Notes: generated by a model from the letters alone, not told the origin. A stretch of 64,000 bases of DNA from Spirochaetaceae bacterium (GCA_025358255.1 JANYKC010000054.1:1-64000); one strand, 5' to 3'. Positions 34,301-39,338 are shown, numbered from the stretch's first letter. Program-made: numbers and translations.

Positions 34301-34315
34301 CGACACTACAGTCAT
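19346..34315 (-). CDS. Giant Ig-like repeat lipoprotein (about 4989 aa)
   Basis: One uninterrupted 14.97-kb frame. ATG at 34315 has GGAAGGA upstream at good spacing; the frame could begin at 34390 but that lacks a ribosome site. The N-terminus is a signal with a spirochaete-type lipobox (LLPLAFMTTCSQ), so it is predicted to be a lipid-anchored envelope protein. By eye I count about 34 Ig-like module joints of the D-x-x-P type up to about base 23,350. Then come a tandem TTDF repeat (about 22.9-23.2 kb), more beta-rich modules, a region with barrel-sandwich-like motifs (about 20.06-20.56 kb), and a final roughly 300 residues of propeller-like repeats (HFPVIAYYDIANQTLKLAY, GYLHIVFYRNSTGDLVYI, YVPCISYLDSS). 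Eight modules carry DDDG-like Asp clusters at near-regular spacing. Function unknown; adhesion or polysaccharide binding is plausible. It converges on the orphan SBP with a 67-bp gap showing no clear terminator. Confidence 0.85.
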   Translation of the reverse strand: MTVVSRKPSAHFARIMPSVFLLPLAFMTTCSQFKVGLGTKVDVNPPSIEISSPANGSYKQGAITLSGTASDDIGLANNSISIAMTFSADSGIAAKTFDVPVSGGAWTLLISTDTADLAAGKEVNVTIIATASDNAGKSTEQKIIIYLDNKAPTVKLTGPTAEDLATTDYYVNGSIQFRGSADADTASLVLEAGGRQFSPVNGNNASFKVQVDTQLFVVGEGGVTDGGGAVLLVPFKLFAIDNAGNRSVEYAGSLRLKQSSDVPVISFKGPDKDIVDLSAASMLLATNQNIFAQGDSITGTLSDDDGIDYSSLSLKLTPMLSDGVTEDRVSTPVIFIKGAADPLHNIGIKTLGTNSDPSFSTSVTSASFSFTVPASLAQGIYRLSGSLSDSVASKIAPLASSSLPDPAAVTSSFSQVYFVVDNGKPVTRIAQPVSGSFLRTLAANGTAEEGLGIKRVEYQLDSTSGVWTGIDNPAPGASTSFSWSMNGPTLSEGNHSLYVRSVSTGNATGSISSVDFSIDTTPPTAGVQSVAPASGDAAKAPSAFEDASLASAPDGYLDTVNGMARFKGVAADTASLASLSWSIRHVASIATTPWTVDPSPVDSGTFAKSSMSLWSLVVDTTDSAKYSDKSYYQLVLRATDQAGNATTTARAFRVDQSGDLPVISLSNMKASAMTSAAAKLNLLFANLELGASISDDDRVSASSVSLYIDEGTSGTAHPVSGSTSGSGIVTFSYSLSSLSQGRHYFWLKASDDAAWKNGVAAASSVVGPVYFAIDTVQPTVRYDQSLSSYDHVAHTMSVGGTISTSNLLDDSAPLTVTWSGGQAAVTPTVRTSGSPNAWNWSYQLDVASIPDGSFSMTSSAMDEFGLSGAINYAITVDKAAPVVTVTNQATVFSEMNGNVLFGTAMDQTTGVSSMTAVVKEVLSGADCSAVAAFTASSGTGNPGSGGGWSLDTTALPTGSYAVALGAIDKVGNSASFPTFSIIVDRDLPTAAISAVGGNPVDGALYNAASGMSGNWSGTVGDAYFKSGEVDLDGAKIADIAAKGPWNCAMNWAAISEGTHTLSVKAADQGGHLVIVTAAFVKDTVAPTLAISNLTNGQLIEGATYSAQGSASDAVSGVSAIQYRLNGGGWNSASGSNAWTAAVGGLLDGLSQTLEFRAADVAGNQGAITARTISVDLAYPLLSEVTVGGASLVYRNADLPLAGAATDGNGVSHVVVSYQKDGGAAVQALDDTGNDGSWGWTLSAPSDHSMDGVYDITIVATDGANKSSILLRRVMIDTRSPDLSISAPVDAEFVTLPVYTIRGQVNDNGGKGVTSLSWSLDNLTWTPITLSGLNWSAANIDVGLGGEGAKLLRVKANDGPAFNPDSTAQVGFSYDKDPPAIDETKVATTAQVIKAANFRLEGDLADTNALKGLAISASRNGTGVGVVKSTAYTIEKTAAFVYDKTVAMDGSDDGLWIFTLTATDAADRTSTITRTVLVDTTKPAVPTIDALSDPYYDASLPVSGSAGDGAGFVSGVASVQYSFTNSGSDWTSLIGTDNWYKQINIRADSPTTPIAAEGVKALYVRALDRAGNASDSASMGFTVDRLNPLIGETSYTGVNYRNTDFVLSLGVDDSFALGAAPLQATLKVDNVDKSISAYPATLVSGGGTKSQVWSQTIPTLFGDGVYEVSLHAQDLVGRSANTLTRSVTVDSVAPVISVAGVSPITVGGKINGMVSVTGNATDANPIDHLYWTTAVDDSAWTEIMTGISSWSLLLDTRSVHTSNLRLKAVDRAGNPGLVTLALAIDQATDNPAFAITNAPSFGASEAEARANSLGSGAKIYAKATDDDWVDTSTLKISIDGGAYAAVETAAAAAQSVDFSHGLSGLSEGIAHTLALKVSDQSDKKYGLALATTTTSLYYFIIDKSPPSVTITPPATAYFKNTLDLSGSAADGNTVSSVDYSFDSSTWTPVSTFSWNGATHQGAWTLSGADISTRPQGSQLVYLRSTDEFGKVSTEVAPVSVAITKDTVGPTISVSGPGDGAHVNGSIELFGTTVDTEAYGDSYWWIGSGGAPGSLAGWTKFSGTSSSTKHFNWSHAAYDTTGLLDGSYSFRVRAFDAAGNQSDAVQALEIDQSTDIPVITLQAIDASKAAKVNRLSANPSVSGTISDDDGVDVSTIRISFDGSTWIPPSNPPASNSLSVSFTHTLSLAQAAEGLAHQLYVKANDIYGKPVTEISQGGSTYASCPYWVDAGAPTIAFLTPSPNSFCTGSLSLTGTVEDGSVVSSVRVSLDGGLGYSATGVSFAPAQGGGGWSWSGSVADKADGDFTLKIQATDEFGNVKVSDFQVKIDKVFPTLTFLSPTVSGSSVNGSLLFTGSASDANGLGLVKYWIGTNVGTPPVDSAAWLAVGGSLGNWSVYLDTTGMADLGHFRLWIRALDSAGNSIDQPFDFIVDQSSDAPVIAFSLPSSSATTVFNAIPVTASGTLSDDDGIKSLEYRMPGDSGWTLVQSWSSPYPTTAQPWSFSMSSISNGTGKTFSLRATDAKNETSYYQRTLSSPVFTVAAASPEVRIDTPLTAAYFNGASSMSVSGMAEDGNAGGAITAVAWALDSDATWTTFDTGSYLGSHAWAASVPVPAGKLDGVLKIRIMATNDTGKYGIATVDVNVDKTRPALDSLAFNKILAGDKVNGVLKVSGSASDNAGLDHVVLGFAGTRTDDSDYIVSSNQASVWTDIPITTTLLKAGSELTITAEAVDKAGNHSLVSSRTVTVDQSTNLPSIAFSNLPGDGYFRGGGSIIGTITDDDGVASVRFNVDGSWGSAVALGGSLSENYAYTFTSLADGLHSIVVEATDSSGTSQDLATSPTVSYRIDRANPLVGVASPANDSYQNAAFLVTGTSSDANDIAKVEFSVNNGTIYDTATKGSFNPATGGWTAEIDASLGSGPYSITVRATDNSGNISQVSTRVIMDLGKPTVAFTAPAANAVTNGTVSVTGTTEDLQTSVKTVLAKIDKSGTDLTVVGLSPWSISLDTALYDNVANATLVSDPDSIADSGDETWAITLDITVVDQAGNQSIPASSQLTFKISQAANAPVISYTNLAADGSTYYASDGSVTGSITDDDGVASIDYTLDSLATQTLALGGAKTETWAVAYSALGEGLHTIKIKAYDTLGSEQGSAEGATISFRIDRLSPTLAIVRPLASSLQKSDFSVTGSADDANGLFATHAVRIKVDSGLPTDCSYDSGAKTWSATVSKAGLIEGIHTVTVVAKDSSGKLSQATRDFTLDTTLPEISVITPDNGANVNGKVVFKGTTSDTNGIEKVEYKIGKDSNWYAFTGTYNWQKDFPVIDSYGTDTYADETAVGSNIWRLTLHLRVTDKAGNIATRDDYQLIVDPAHDMPVVDFVQPVSGDTVGGVVRISGTSYDDDAVKRVEIAFDMNGDNDFDDAGDLWAGHTALSQVAVPGGATETFADASTKGWYAVNQSAGSWANWYTNINKDGEFPPLKDGSDNLIPYHIKVRAIDTKDGTTYGIAGLPQAISVVFDANVPRIENLGYTSGSIVGGLIHVTATVKDESGISYLRFIHQGPLNATGTLIDNGAVNASGPATLNGQATLLLSGDTGYESGYVKYRVDVPIDTSQAGLFPSGSGVMNMTVEATDTSGHITQTYLNLQVDNLFPTGAYTNTTGITVNSTSYRQMVGLAYNLQGTASDSGTVKGIDRIVSYIVRGTSVYDLRSSGRSTPILDATALPAATTITAGSLAAGTMYLVTGLGTSDFTAIGAIRNEAGAVFQATGPGSGTGTAVALSQAYVITTVGTTDFTQIGALHNSVGTVFAPTGPAAALTTGKALPADYAIFIDKFGESGNDGGSGGDRDGYNEDLSLSGSTYNWYAQVNSKNITDGAVEIHYSALDRGGNATPYTELGFVANKLPSITGVTLGTDLNGNADAHDSGETTSISLGYETTGFTVRGHLLSFTTTVLGGNLPLTYSLRYGSTTLSDTSSSKLLGDGATFPIGDTIVDGSEAQNLALFTVSVVDNVGLPSGDLVVRMNIDNVDDINPGIVVVPIGKRYPTGTDAAKVLHGTNDVDHHYDNLVAATPADRSTWEGHVEPAVDSLYDNSGSVGDLAWDADVSGKVKLRGKVYDNQRIKTIQVAFSKAFDANNDGTYETAAGSPITIAHWNALTSALVEDWSTTLVGTGTGHNWAFHLEDRSTPEVDLANGHATNWSFEWNSAGISGVTGKDVVATFTVTDANSKTGSSAIRMDVAPYVMNMRRAAAYNTIRSRQGRYAFYRGENATFNGFNLFNSTSDTLTLGSSAGISLPSGGKSTTFTVAVPADATSGAVTLNVSGVGMLNNANANTKDWNKESTLSAALDGSGLWTDDRAVHIWQSNSTATGSDRGYFVGSDAPVYPAMSYNSGSLYASWSNYSTANVYYGTNAAGAATIYHSYDPLEHTDISFGARATVVYNANTYGNSTWSEAGAGGVQIYDVNAPNNTDGTGTWKVYDMEELFHNQMLMQFTNERVVNHGSDIHISYYDTKDKSLKYAYVANGDALATEHQNWINLDGGSDANDTSASGNQAYSQTATATNTTYLVAAATGNGLNVTSTLTGAITNKATVPGAFANGANIMRVGGTWVTMPAAGYLTTMTAAASLVAGTADDIVATYRPNVTTVTTVLASVGQYVTAGTVIATAATGTVNILAAANGYIYSILAPGAAITSGTTTVAATSDRKILSAVSNATAVVVGDALYTYSNDGSTVNTVYASTAGTVSATTAANTVLAGGATTVVSTTGLTRLYGGTRSSAAGEYSAIDVTPTDHFPVIAYYDIANQTLKLAYARTSAPGAGADWTTQNVMDSGTDPNYRYSGKYVSMKIDPDGYLHIVFYRNSTGDLVYIKSSNSPTDGKTAYLFGSGSQTIDSIGAVGVWADISIGPKDVAGNYVPCISYLDSSYTNTFDAVKLAYFDTSLVDAVTGNNGWEYMNAALAYEVENVRTSVEFDTGTSATLDNGGKFWKAAIGYQSSDYYRIAYYVK
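20060..20560 (-). other. Barrel-sandwich (biotinyl/lipoyl-like) segment within giant lipoprotein
   Basis: The translated segment contains VGQYVTAGTVIATAATGTVN, then ANGYIYSILAPGAAITSG, and a second copy-like part (VVVGDALYTYSNDG, STAGTVSATTAANTVLAGG). The G-x-x-V-x-A-G-x-x-I pattern, followed by a G-x-I/V turn and a second similar hairpin, is how biotinyl/lipoyl-like barrel-sandwich hybrids read, as in HlyD-type adaptors. No MKM lysine is present, so no cofactor attachment is expected. Confidence 0.4.
22886..23176 (-). repeat. Tandem TTDF repeat pair within giant lipoprotein
   Basis: Two adjacent copies of about 45 residues read YLVTGLGTSDFTAIGA...GAVFQATGPG and YVITTVGTTDFTQIGA...GTVFAPTGPA. 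This Y-x-I-x-x-x-G-T-T-D-F-T-x-I-G-A motif is one I associate with repeats in phage tail-fibre proteins. It differs in sequence style from the surrounding Ig-like modules. Confidence 0.7.
23350..34200 (-). repeat. Array of about 34 Ig-like modules with DDDG super-repeat
   Basis: Module joints such as IDKSPPSVTITPP, ITKDTVGPTISVSGP and VDQSTDIPVITL recur about every 90-110 residues. The long-linker type (DQS-T/S-D-x-PVI) is regularly followed by an S-x-T/S-DDDG-V/I motif. By eye these lie near bases 33398, 32225, 28841, 27872, 26920, 25985, 25045 and 24130. The last six are spaced 915-969 bp apart, that is, one in every three modules. The Asp cluster may bind Ca2+ between modules (inference). 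Confidence 0.8.
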
Positions 34316-34514
34316 CTTCAAGTCCTTCCCCGTCTGGGCAGTTGTGAGAAAAAAATCTGCTACTTTCTGGGATCGAACTTTAAAGATCAAACCTTGAATA
34401 TAAGGGATATCTATTCACTAATATATTGCCAGGGGAAAAAAATAACAACATGGGGGCACTCTATTCAGCAAGAAGAGTACTTGGGTATACTGGCCGCCCG
34501 GGAGCAGGAAGACT
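34316..34514. other. AT-rich divergent intergenic region
   Basis: About 200 bp between the giant lipoprotein gene and ubiD, strikingly AT-rich against a GC-rich background. For ubiD, TATACT (around 34492) is a fair -10 with only a weak -35 about 18 bp upstream. No convincing hairpin, operator or promoter for the giant gene was found. Confidence 0.4.
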
Positions 34515-35969
34515 ATGGCATACAAAGACTTACAGGATTTCATCAAGACGCTGGAGTCCCACGGGCAGCTGCGCCGCGTCAAGGTGGAAGTAGATCCCGA
34601 ACTTGAGATCACGGAGATAGCCGACCGGGTGATGCGGGAAGGCGGCCCTGCCCTGCTTTTCGAGAAGGTAAAAGGTTCGCCCTGGCCCCTCCTCATCAAC
34701 GCCATGGGAAGCGAATCGCGGATGGCCATGGCCTTCGGGGCAGAAAGCCTTGATGCCAAGGCGGCTGAAATCGAGGAACTGGTCGCATGGATGTGGTCCA
34801 ATGTCCGCGATTTTTCCCTCCTCCGTGCCATCCCCGGAGCCCTGCCCAAGATCCCCACAGCCCTGTCCCTCCTCCCCAAGCACATAGCCCGCCCACTGTG
34901 CCGACAGGTGATCGATGACAAATCCGGCTTCTCCAGCCTCCCCATCCTCAAGTGCTGGCCAGCCGACGGCGGCCGATTCCTCACCCTCCCCGTCGTCTGC
35001 ACCCGCGACCCGGAGACCGGAGCCCAGAATTGGGGGATGTACCGGATGCAGGTCTACGACGACCGCTGCGCGGGCATGCACTGGCACCTTCACAAGGATG
35101 GCGCGCATTTCTTCCAGAAGTACCGCAGCCGGGACGAGCGAATGCCGGTGGCCGTGGCCCTCGGCTCGGACCCGGCCGTCACGTACGCATCGACCGCGCC
35201 CCTCCCCGAGGGTGTCTGGGAAGCCATGTTCGCCGGCTTCCTGCGCGGGAAGCCCTGCGAGGTGGCCAAGGCCAGCCTCTCCGAGGTCGTGGTTCCCGCA
35301 GATGCCGAGTTCGTCCTCGAGGGCTGGGTCGATCCCGAGGAAAGCAGGCTTGAGGGCCCTTTTGGCGACCATACGGGCTTCTATTCCCTCCCCGACCAGT
35401 ATCCCGTTTTCCACCTCGAGCGCATCACCCGCCGGAAATCCCCCGTCTACCCCGCCACCATCGTCGGCATACCGCCTAAGGAGGATTGCTGGATGGCCAT
35501 GGCCACCGAGCGCCTCTTCCTCCCCTTCCTGAAGCAGCTCTGTCCCGAGATAGCCGACCTCCGCATGCCCCTCGAGGGGGTTTTCCACAACTGCGTCATC
35601 GTGTCCATCAACAAGCGCTTTCCTGGCCAGGCACGGAAGGTCATGAACTTCCTGTGGGGCATGGGGCAGATGATGTACACCAAGCTCATCGTCGTCGTGG
35701 ACGCCGAGGTCGACCTCAAGAACCTCTCCACGGTCGCCTGGCGTGTGTTCAACAACATCGACGCAAGGCGTGACCTGGTCCTTTCCGACGGGCCTTTGGA
35801 CGCCCTCGACCACTCGTCACCGGTGGCCCGCTTCGGCGCCCGGCTCGGGGTGGACGCGACGCGCAAGCTGCCGGAGGAGGGCCACCCCCGCGAATGGCCC
35901 GAAGCCCTGGTGATGGACGAGGCTGTCAAGCGCCTTGTATCCTCTCGCTGGGGAGAATATGGCCTCTGA
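34515..35969 (+). CDS. ubiD: UbiD-family prenylated-FMN-dependent decarboxylase
   Basis: A 484-residue cytoplasmic decarboxylase, the family's usual length for the quinone-pathway branch. Landmarks: AYKDLQDFIKTLESHGQL at the start, NWGMYRMQ (Arg about 177), GMHWHLHKDGAHFF (cofactor/metal region), and LEGPFGDHTGFY with acidic residues about 280 and 285. The Arg and acidic residues match the Arg-Glu-Glu/Asp set of UbiD enzymes. The reaction is non-oxidative decarboxylation of an aromatic acid, needing prFMN made by UbiX. Here ubiA and ubiX follow directly, so the substrate should be a prenylated aromatic acid of ubiquinone- or menaquinone-type synthesis. ATG at 34515 follows CAGGAAG. It overlaps ubiA by 11 bp. 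Confidence 0.9.
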   Translation: MAYKDLQDFIKTLESHGQLRRVKVEVDPELEITEIADRVMREGGPALLFEKVKGSPWPLLINAMGSESRMAMAFGAESLDAKAAEIEELVAWMWSNVRDFSLLRAIPGALPKIPTALSLLPKHIARPLCRQVIDDKSGFSSLPILKCWPADGGRFLTLPVVCTRDPETGAQNWGMYRMQVYDDRCAGMHWHLHKDGAHFFQKYRSRDERMPVAVALGSDPAVTYASTAPLPEGVWEAMFAGFLRGKPCEVAKASLSEVVVPADAEFVLEGWVDPEESRLEGPFGDHTGFYSLPDQYPVFHLERITRRKSPVYPATIVGIPPKEDCWMAMATERLFLPFLKQLCPEIADLRMPLEGVFHNCVIVSINKRFPGQARKVMNFLWGMGQMMYTKLIVVVDAEVDLKNLSTVAWRVFNNIDARRDLVLSDGPLDALDHSSPVARFGARLGVDATRKLPEEGHPREWPEALVMDEAVKRLVSSRWGEYGL

Positions 35970-36876
35970 CAGCCCCTCGCCGGCGGGGAGCAAGGCCACC
36001 AACAATCTTGGTGGCAGCACATTCGGGAAGCTCAAGGCCATCGGCGATGCGGTGATCCTCCGCCACACCCTTTTTTCCCTCCCCTTCGCGCTTGCCGCCA
36101 TCCTGCTTGAATCGGGGGGCCAGCCCCCCCTCCTCAAGCTCGTCTTCATCGTCCTTGCCGCCGCCTCGGGCCGCAACCTGGCCAATGCCCTCAATCGCCT
36201 CATCGATCGCGACATCGACGCGAGGAATCCCCGGACCGCCGGCCGCCACTTGCCTTCCGGAAGGCTAGCTTCCCGTGACCTTGTCCTCTTTTCCCTGGCG
36301 ATGGGCGCCATCCTCGTCGGCTCCGCCCTGGCGCTGGGATGGCTCTGCCTGGCCCTCCTCCCCGTCGCGGGGATCGCCATCTTCGGCTATTCCTACACCA
36401 AGCGCTGGACCTGGCTCAGCCATTGGTGGCTCGGCGCCACCTGCGCCATCGCTCCCATGGGCTCCCTCATCGCCATCTCGGGGAAGGTCTTCGAGCTCCG
36501 CTTCTTTGTGCTCTCCGGAGCGGTCGCCCTCTGGGTCGCCGGCTTCGACATCATCTATGCCCTCCAGGACATCGAGAACGACAGGCGCGAGGACCTGCAG
36601 TCCTTTCCCGCGCGTTTCGGCCCTGGCCTGGCGCGCGCGATGGCGGTCGCCTGCCACCTGGCGACCATCGCCCTCCTTGCCTGCCTCGGCTTTTTCTGGC
36701 CCCTGGGCGCAGCCTGGTGGGCCGGTATCGCGCTAGCCGCCTTCCTCCTCGCCGCCGAGCACCTCGTCGCCCGCGGCGGAACCGAGCGCCACATCCGGAT
36801 CGCCGCCTACGGCATCAACGAGGTTATCCCCCTGGTCCTCCTGGCCGCGGTCGCCTTCGACCTCTTTGTGCTATAA
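35959..36876 (+). CDS. ubiA: UbiA/MqnP-type aromatic prenyltransferase
   Basis: A 305-residue inner-membrane protein with about eight helices. The first Asp-rich motif is NALNRLIDRDIDARNPRTAG and the second DIENDRREDL; both bind Mg2+-diphosphate of the polyprenyl donor. The ILRHTLFSLPFALAAILL start is typical of the MqnP/UbiA branch that prenylates hydroxybenzoate- or dihydroxynaphthoate-type acids. ATG at 35959 was chosen (GGGGAGA close upstream) and overlaps the ubiD 3' end; a TTG at 35935 is an alternative. It presumably acts just before UbiD. Which aromatic acid it uses cannot be told from sequence. Confidence 0.88.
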   Translation: MASDSPSPAGSKATNNLGGSTFGKLKAIGDAVILRHTLFSLPFALAAILLESGGQPPLLKLVFIVLAAASGRNLANALNRLIDRDIDARNPRTAGRHLPSGRLASRDLVLFSLAMGAILVGSALALGWLCLALLPVAGIAIFGYSYTKRWTWLSHWWLGATCAIAPMGSLIAISGKVFELRFFVLSGAVALWVAGFDIIYALQDIENDRREDLQSFPARFGPGLARAMAVACHLATIALLACLGFFWPLGAAWWAGIALAAFLLAAEHLVARGGTERHIRIAAYGINEVIPLVLLAAVAFDLFVL

Positions 36877-36877
36877 T
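36872..36877 (+). promoter_or_regulatory. Consensus -10 (TATAAT) giving a possible leaderless ubiX transcript
   Basis: A perfect TATAAT overlaps the ubiA stop codon and stands exactly 6 bp before the ubiX ATG at 36884. No good Shine-Dalgarno precedes that ATG. The -35 position (GGTCGC at 17 bp) is poor, so strength is uncertain. Confidence 0.4.
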
Positions 36878-36883
36878 CGGGAC

Positions 36884-37483
36884 ATGCCGCGCATCCTCGT
36901 CTGCATCACCGGAGCCTCCGGCGCCATCTATGGCCTACGCCTCCTTCGGGCCCTTGCAGGTCCCGCCGGTGAAAACAGCGGAATAGAGATCCATGTCGTG
37001 GCCTCCGCCTGGGGCCAGCGGGTCGTGGCCGAGGAAACCGGCAGCAGCCTCGAATCCCGGCTTGCGGAGCTGGGCGGCCGCGGCCGCTTTGCCCTCCATG
37101 ACGAGTCCGACCTTTGTGCGCCCTTGGCCTCGGGGTCGTTCCGTCTTGACGGGAACGTCATCATTCCGGCTTCAATGGGAACGGTCGGCGCCATTGCCTC
37201 CGGCAACGTCCGGAACCTGGTCCACCGGGCTGGCGCCGTCGCCCTGAAGGAAGGTTGGCCCCTTATCCTTGTCCCGCGGGAATGCCCCCTGTCCCTCATC
37301 GACCTCCGCAACCTCAGCCTCCTTTCGGAAGCGGGGGCGGTCATCATGCCGGCCTCGCCCGGCTTCTATAACCGACCAACAAGCATCGAGGAACTCGTCG
37401 ACGGCTTCCTCGCCCGCATCCTGGACGCTCTGGGCCTGCCCAATCCCCTTGCGCGACCCTGGACGGGATCCACCCCACCATGA
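36884..37483 (+). CDS. ubiX: UbiX-type flavin prenyltransferase
   Basis: A 199-residue flavoprotein that joins a dimethylallyl group to FMN, making the prFMN that UbiD needs. Family motifs are RILVCITGASGAIYGLRLL at the N-terminus (FMN binding), IIPASMGTVGAIASG and VPRECPLSLIDLRN. ATG at 36884 gives the canonical start; no strong ribosome site is visible. The stop overlaps the next start as ATGA, so the importer genes behind are translationally coupled. Length is normal for the family. Confidence 0.92.
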   Translation: MPRILVCITGASGAIYGLRLLRALAGPAGENSGIEIHVVASAWGQRVVAEETGSSLESRLAELGGRGRFALHDESDLCAPLASGSFRLDGNVIIPASMGTVGAIASGNVRNLVHRAGAVALKEGWPLILVPRECPLSLIDLRNLSLLSEAGAVIMPASPGFYNRPTSIEELVDGFLARILDALGLPNPLARPWTGSTPP

Positions 37484-38469
37484 GGAGACAGACCTTGAAG
37501 CCACGAAACCTATTCCCCCCGCGCATCCGGAAGGACTTTGCGGCCCTGTGCGTCACCACCGCCTTCCTCCTCACGATGCCCGCGGTCCCGGCCGCGGAGG
37601 CCGCTACGCCTTCAGGCCGGGAATTGCGCATAGGCGTCTTCCTCGATTCCGATTCCCTTCCCCTCCTCGCCGCCGAGGCCTTGGGCCTATTCGTTAAGGA
37701 AGGGATCAGCGTCAAGCTCCTTGCCTTCCAGAACCCCGTGGAAAGGGACGCGGCCCTCCAGGCCGGCGCGGTGGACGGAGTGGTCTCCGACCTCCTCGCG
37801 GCGGCCCTTGCCATCCAAGGCGGCTTCGAGCTCCGGGTGACCAGCCTCACGGACGGGCGCTACGGCCTTGTCTCCGCTCCGGGCTCGGGCATAACGAGGC
37901 TCCAGGACCTGCGCGGCGTCGAGGTCGGCACCTCGCTCAACTCCATAGTCCATTACGCCACCGAAACCCTCCTCTCCGGCGCAGGCCTTGCCCAGGCCGA
38001 CATCAAGGTGCTGGCCGTGCCAAAAATGCCGGTGCGCCTCGAACTCCTCCTCGCGGGACAAATTAAGGCCGCCTGCCTTCCGGAGCCTCTCCTCAGCGCG
38101 GCCAAGGCCCGCGGCGCCATCCTCCTGGCCACGAGCGACGACGCCGGGTTCGGCGCCGGAGTCCTGCTCTTCACGAAAAAATCACTGGACGGGCGCTTGG
38201 CCGAGATCCGGGCCTTCTATCGTGCCTACGCCGCCGCCTGTGCGGCAATCAACGCCGACAACAACGCCTGGCGTCCTTTCCTGGCGCAGAAAGCCAACTT
38301 CCCTCCCGACCTCACGGGGACCTACCGCTTCGTGGCCTACAAGCCGCCGCGCGAGCCCTCGGAGGCCGATGTCGGGAAGGCCATGGCATGGCTCTCGATG
38401 AAAGGCCTCATCTCCAGGCCGATCGCGGCCTCCGCCCTCCTCGACCCAAGGGCGATAGCGGGCCTCTAG
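37480..38469 (+). CDS. NMT1/Ssu-type periplasmic substrate-binding protein
   Basis: A 329-residue binding protein with a Sec signal (ALCVTTAFLLTMPAVPAAEA). The core matches the NMT1/THI5-like or SsuA/TauA type: LRIGVFLDSDSLPLLAAEAL, LFVKEGISVKLLAFQNPVE, LQAGAVDGVVSDLLAAALAI, and a central LQDLRGVEVGTSLNSIVHYA. Members bind sulfonates, taurine, pyrimidine precursors, aromatic acids or riboflavin. The ATGA overlap with ubiX makes co-translation with the ubiDAX genes very likely, so an aromatic quinone precursor or flavin is the best-supported ligand guess (inference). Confidence 0.82.
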   Translation: MRRQTLKPRNLFPPRIRKDFAALCVTTAFLLTMPAVPAAEAATPSGRELRIGVFLDSDSLPLLAAEALGLFVKEGISVKLLAFQNPVERDAALQAGAVDGVVSDLLAAALAIQGGFELRVTSLTDGRYGLVSAPGSGITRLQDLRGVEVGTSLNSIVHYATETLLSGAGLAQADIKVLAVPKMPVRLELLLAGQIKAACLPEPLLSAAKARGAILLATSDDAGFGAGVLLFTKKSLDGRLAEIRAFYRAYAAACAAINADNNAWRPFLAQKANFPPDLTGTYRFVAYKPPREPSEADVGKAMAWLSMKGLISRPIAASALLDPRAIAGL

Positions 38470-38471
38470 CC

Positions 38472-39338
38472 ATGCTCAAGCTCGAGGGAGTCAGTGTCAT
38501 CTATCGCCTCGCCGGCAAGGCCGGCGCGGGCATCGCCGCGAACGGGAAGGCCCACGCCGCCGGAAAAGCCGGTGAAGGTGACAGGGAAGGATGGTTGTGC
38601 GCCATCAGCAAGGCAGAGGCCGTGTTCCCCGAAGGGAGCCTCACCGCCCTGGTCGGTCCCTCGGGCTGTGGCAAGACCAGCCTTCTCCAAGCCATGGCCG
38701 GCCTCCTCCCCGTCTCGGAAGGCCGCATCCTCGTACATGGCGAGGAGCTCCATGGGGTGCGGGAACAAAGCGCCGTCATTTTCCAGGGCGGTGGACTCCT
38801 GCCCTGGAAGACCGTGCGCGGAAACGCGGAGTTGCCTCTGGTGATCCGGGGCATGGGCGCGCGGGAGCGCGCCGCCCGCGTCGACCCCATACTCGAGGAG
38901 CTCGGGCTCATCGATTTCGAGTCCTTCTACCCCGCCCGGCTTTCGGGCGGCATGCGGCAGCGCCTCGGGGTCGCCCGGGCCCTCGCCCAGCAACCTGACC
39001 TCCTCCTCATGGACGAGCCCTTCTCGAGCCTCGACGCCCTCACCCGGGAGTCCCTCCAGGACGGCCTCCTCGAGGTCCGGCGGCGCCACCTCGTGACGGT
39101 CGTCCTCGTCACGCATTCCATCGAGGAGGCGGCCTACCTGGGCGAGCGCGCCTACCTCATGGCAGGGCGCGCGCCAGGGCGGATCGCCGCTTGCGTGGAG
39201 TGGCCCGTCCGCGAGGCAAAAGGCGCCAAAGCGGCCTTGCGCAACGAAGCATTCCGAAGCAGCGAAGCGTATTTCTCGCGCTGCGCCGCCCTGCGACGCA
39301 TCTTTGAAAGCAGCGTCGCCGAAGCGGGACGGACATGA
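38472..39338 (+). CDS. Ssu/Tau-type ABC transporter ATPase
   Basis: A 288-residue ATPase energising the importer. Walker A is GPSGCGKT (about 62-69), the Q-loop region is VIFQGGGLLPWK, the signature LSGGMRQR, Walker B LLLMDEPFSSLD, and the H-loop VLVTHSIEEA. ATG at 38472 lies 2 bp after the binding-protein stop. An unusual Ala/Gly-rich insert of about 28 residues (about 14-42) separates the first two strands. The gene overlaps the permease start as ATGA. Confidence 0.9.
   Translation: MLKLEGVSVIYRLAGKAGAGIAANGKAHAAGKAGEGDREGWLCAISKAEAVFPEGSLTALVGPSGCGKTSLLQAMAGLLPVSEGRILVHGEELHGVREQSAVIFQGGGLLPWKTVRGNAELPLVIRGMGARERAARVDPILEELGLIDFESFYPARLSGGMRQRLGVARALAQQPDLLLMDEPFSSLDALTRESLQDGLLEVRRRHLVTVVLVTHSIEEAAYLGERAYLMAGRAPGRIAACVEWPVREAKGAKAALRNEAFRSSEAYFSRCAALRRIFESSVAEAGRT

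Noticed and set aside
36884..37483. Dihydromethanopterin- or Dfp-type flavoprotein instead of UbiX
   Set aside because: The GASGAIYG start, PASMGT motif and the ubiD/ubiA neighbours favour UbiX clearly.
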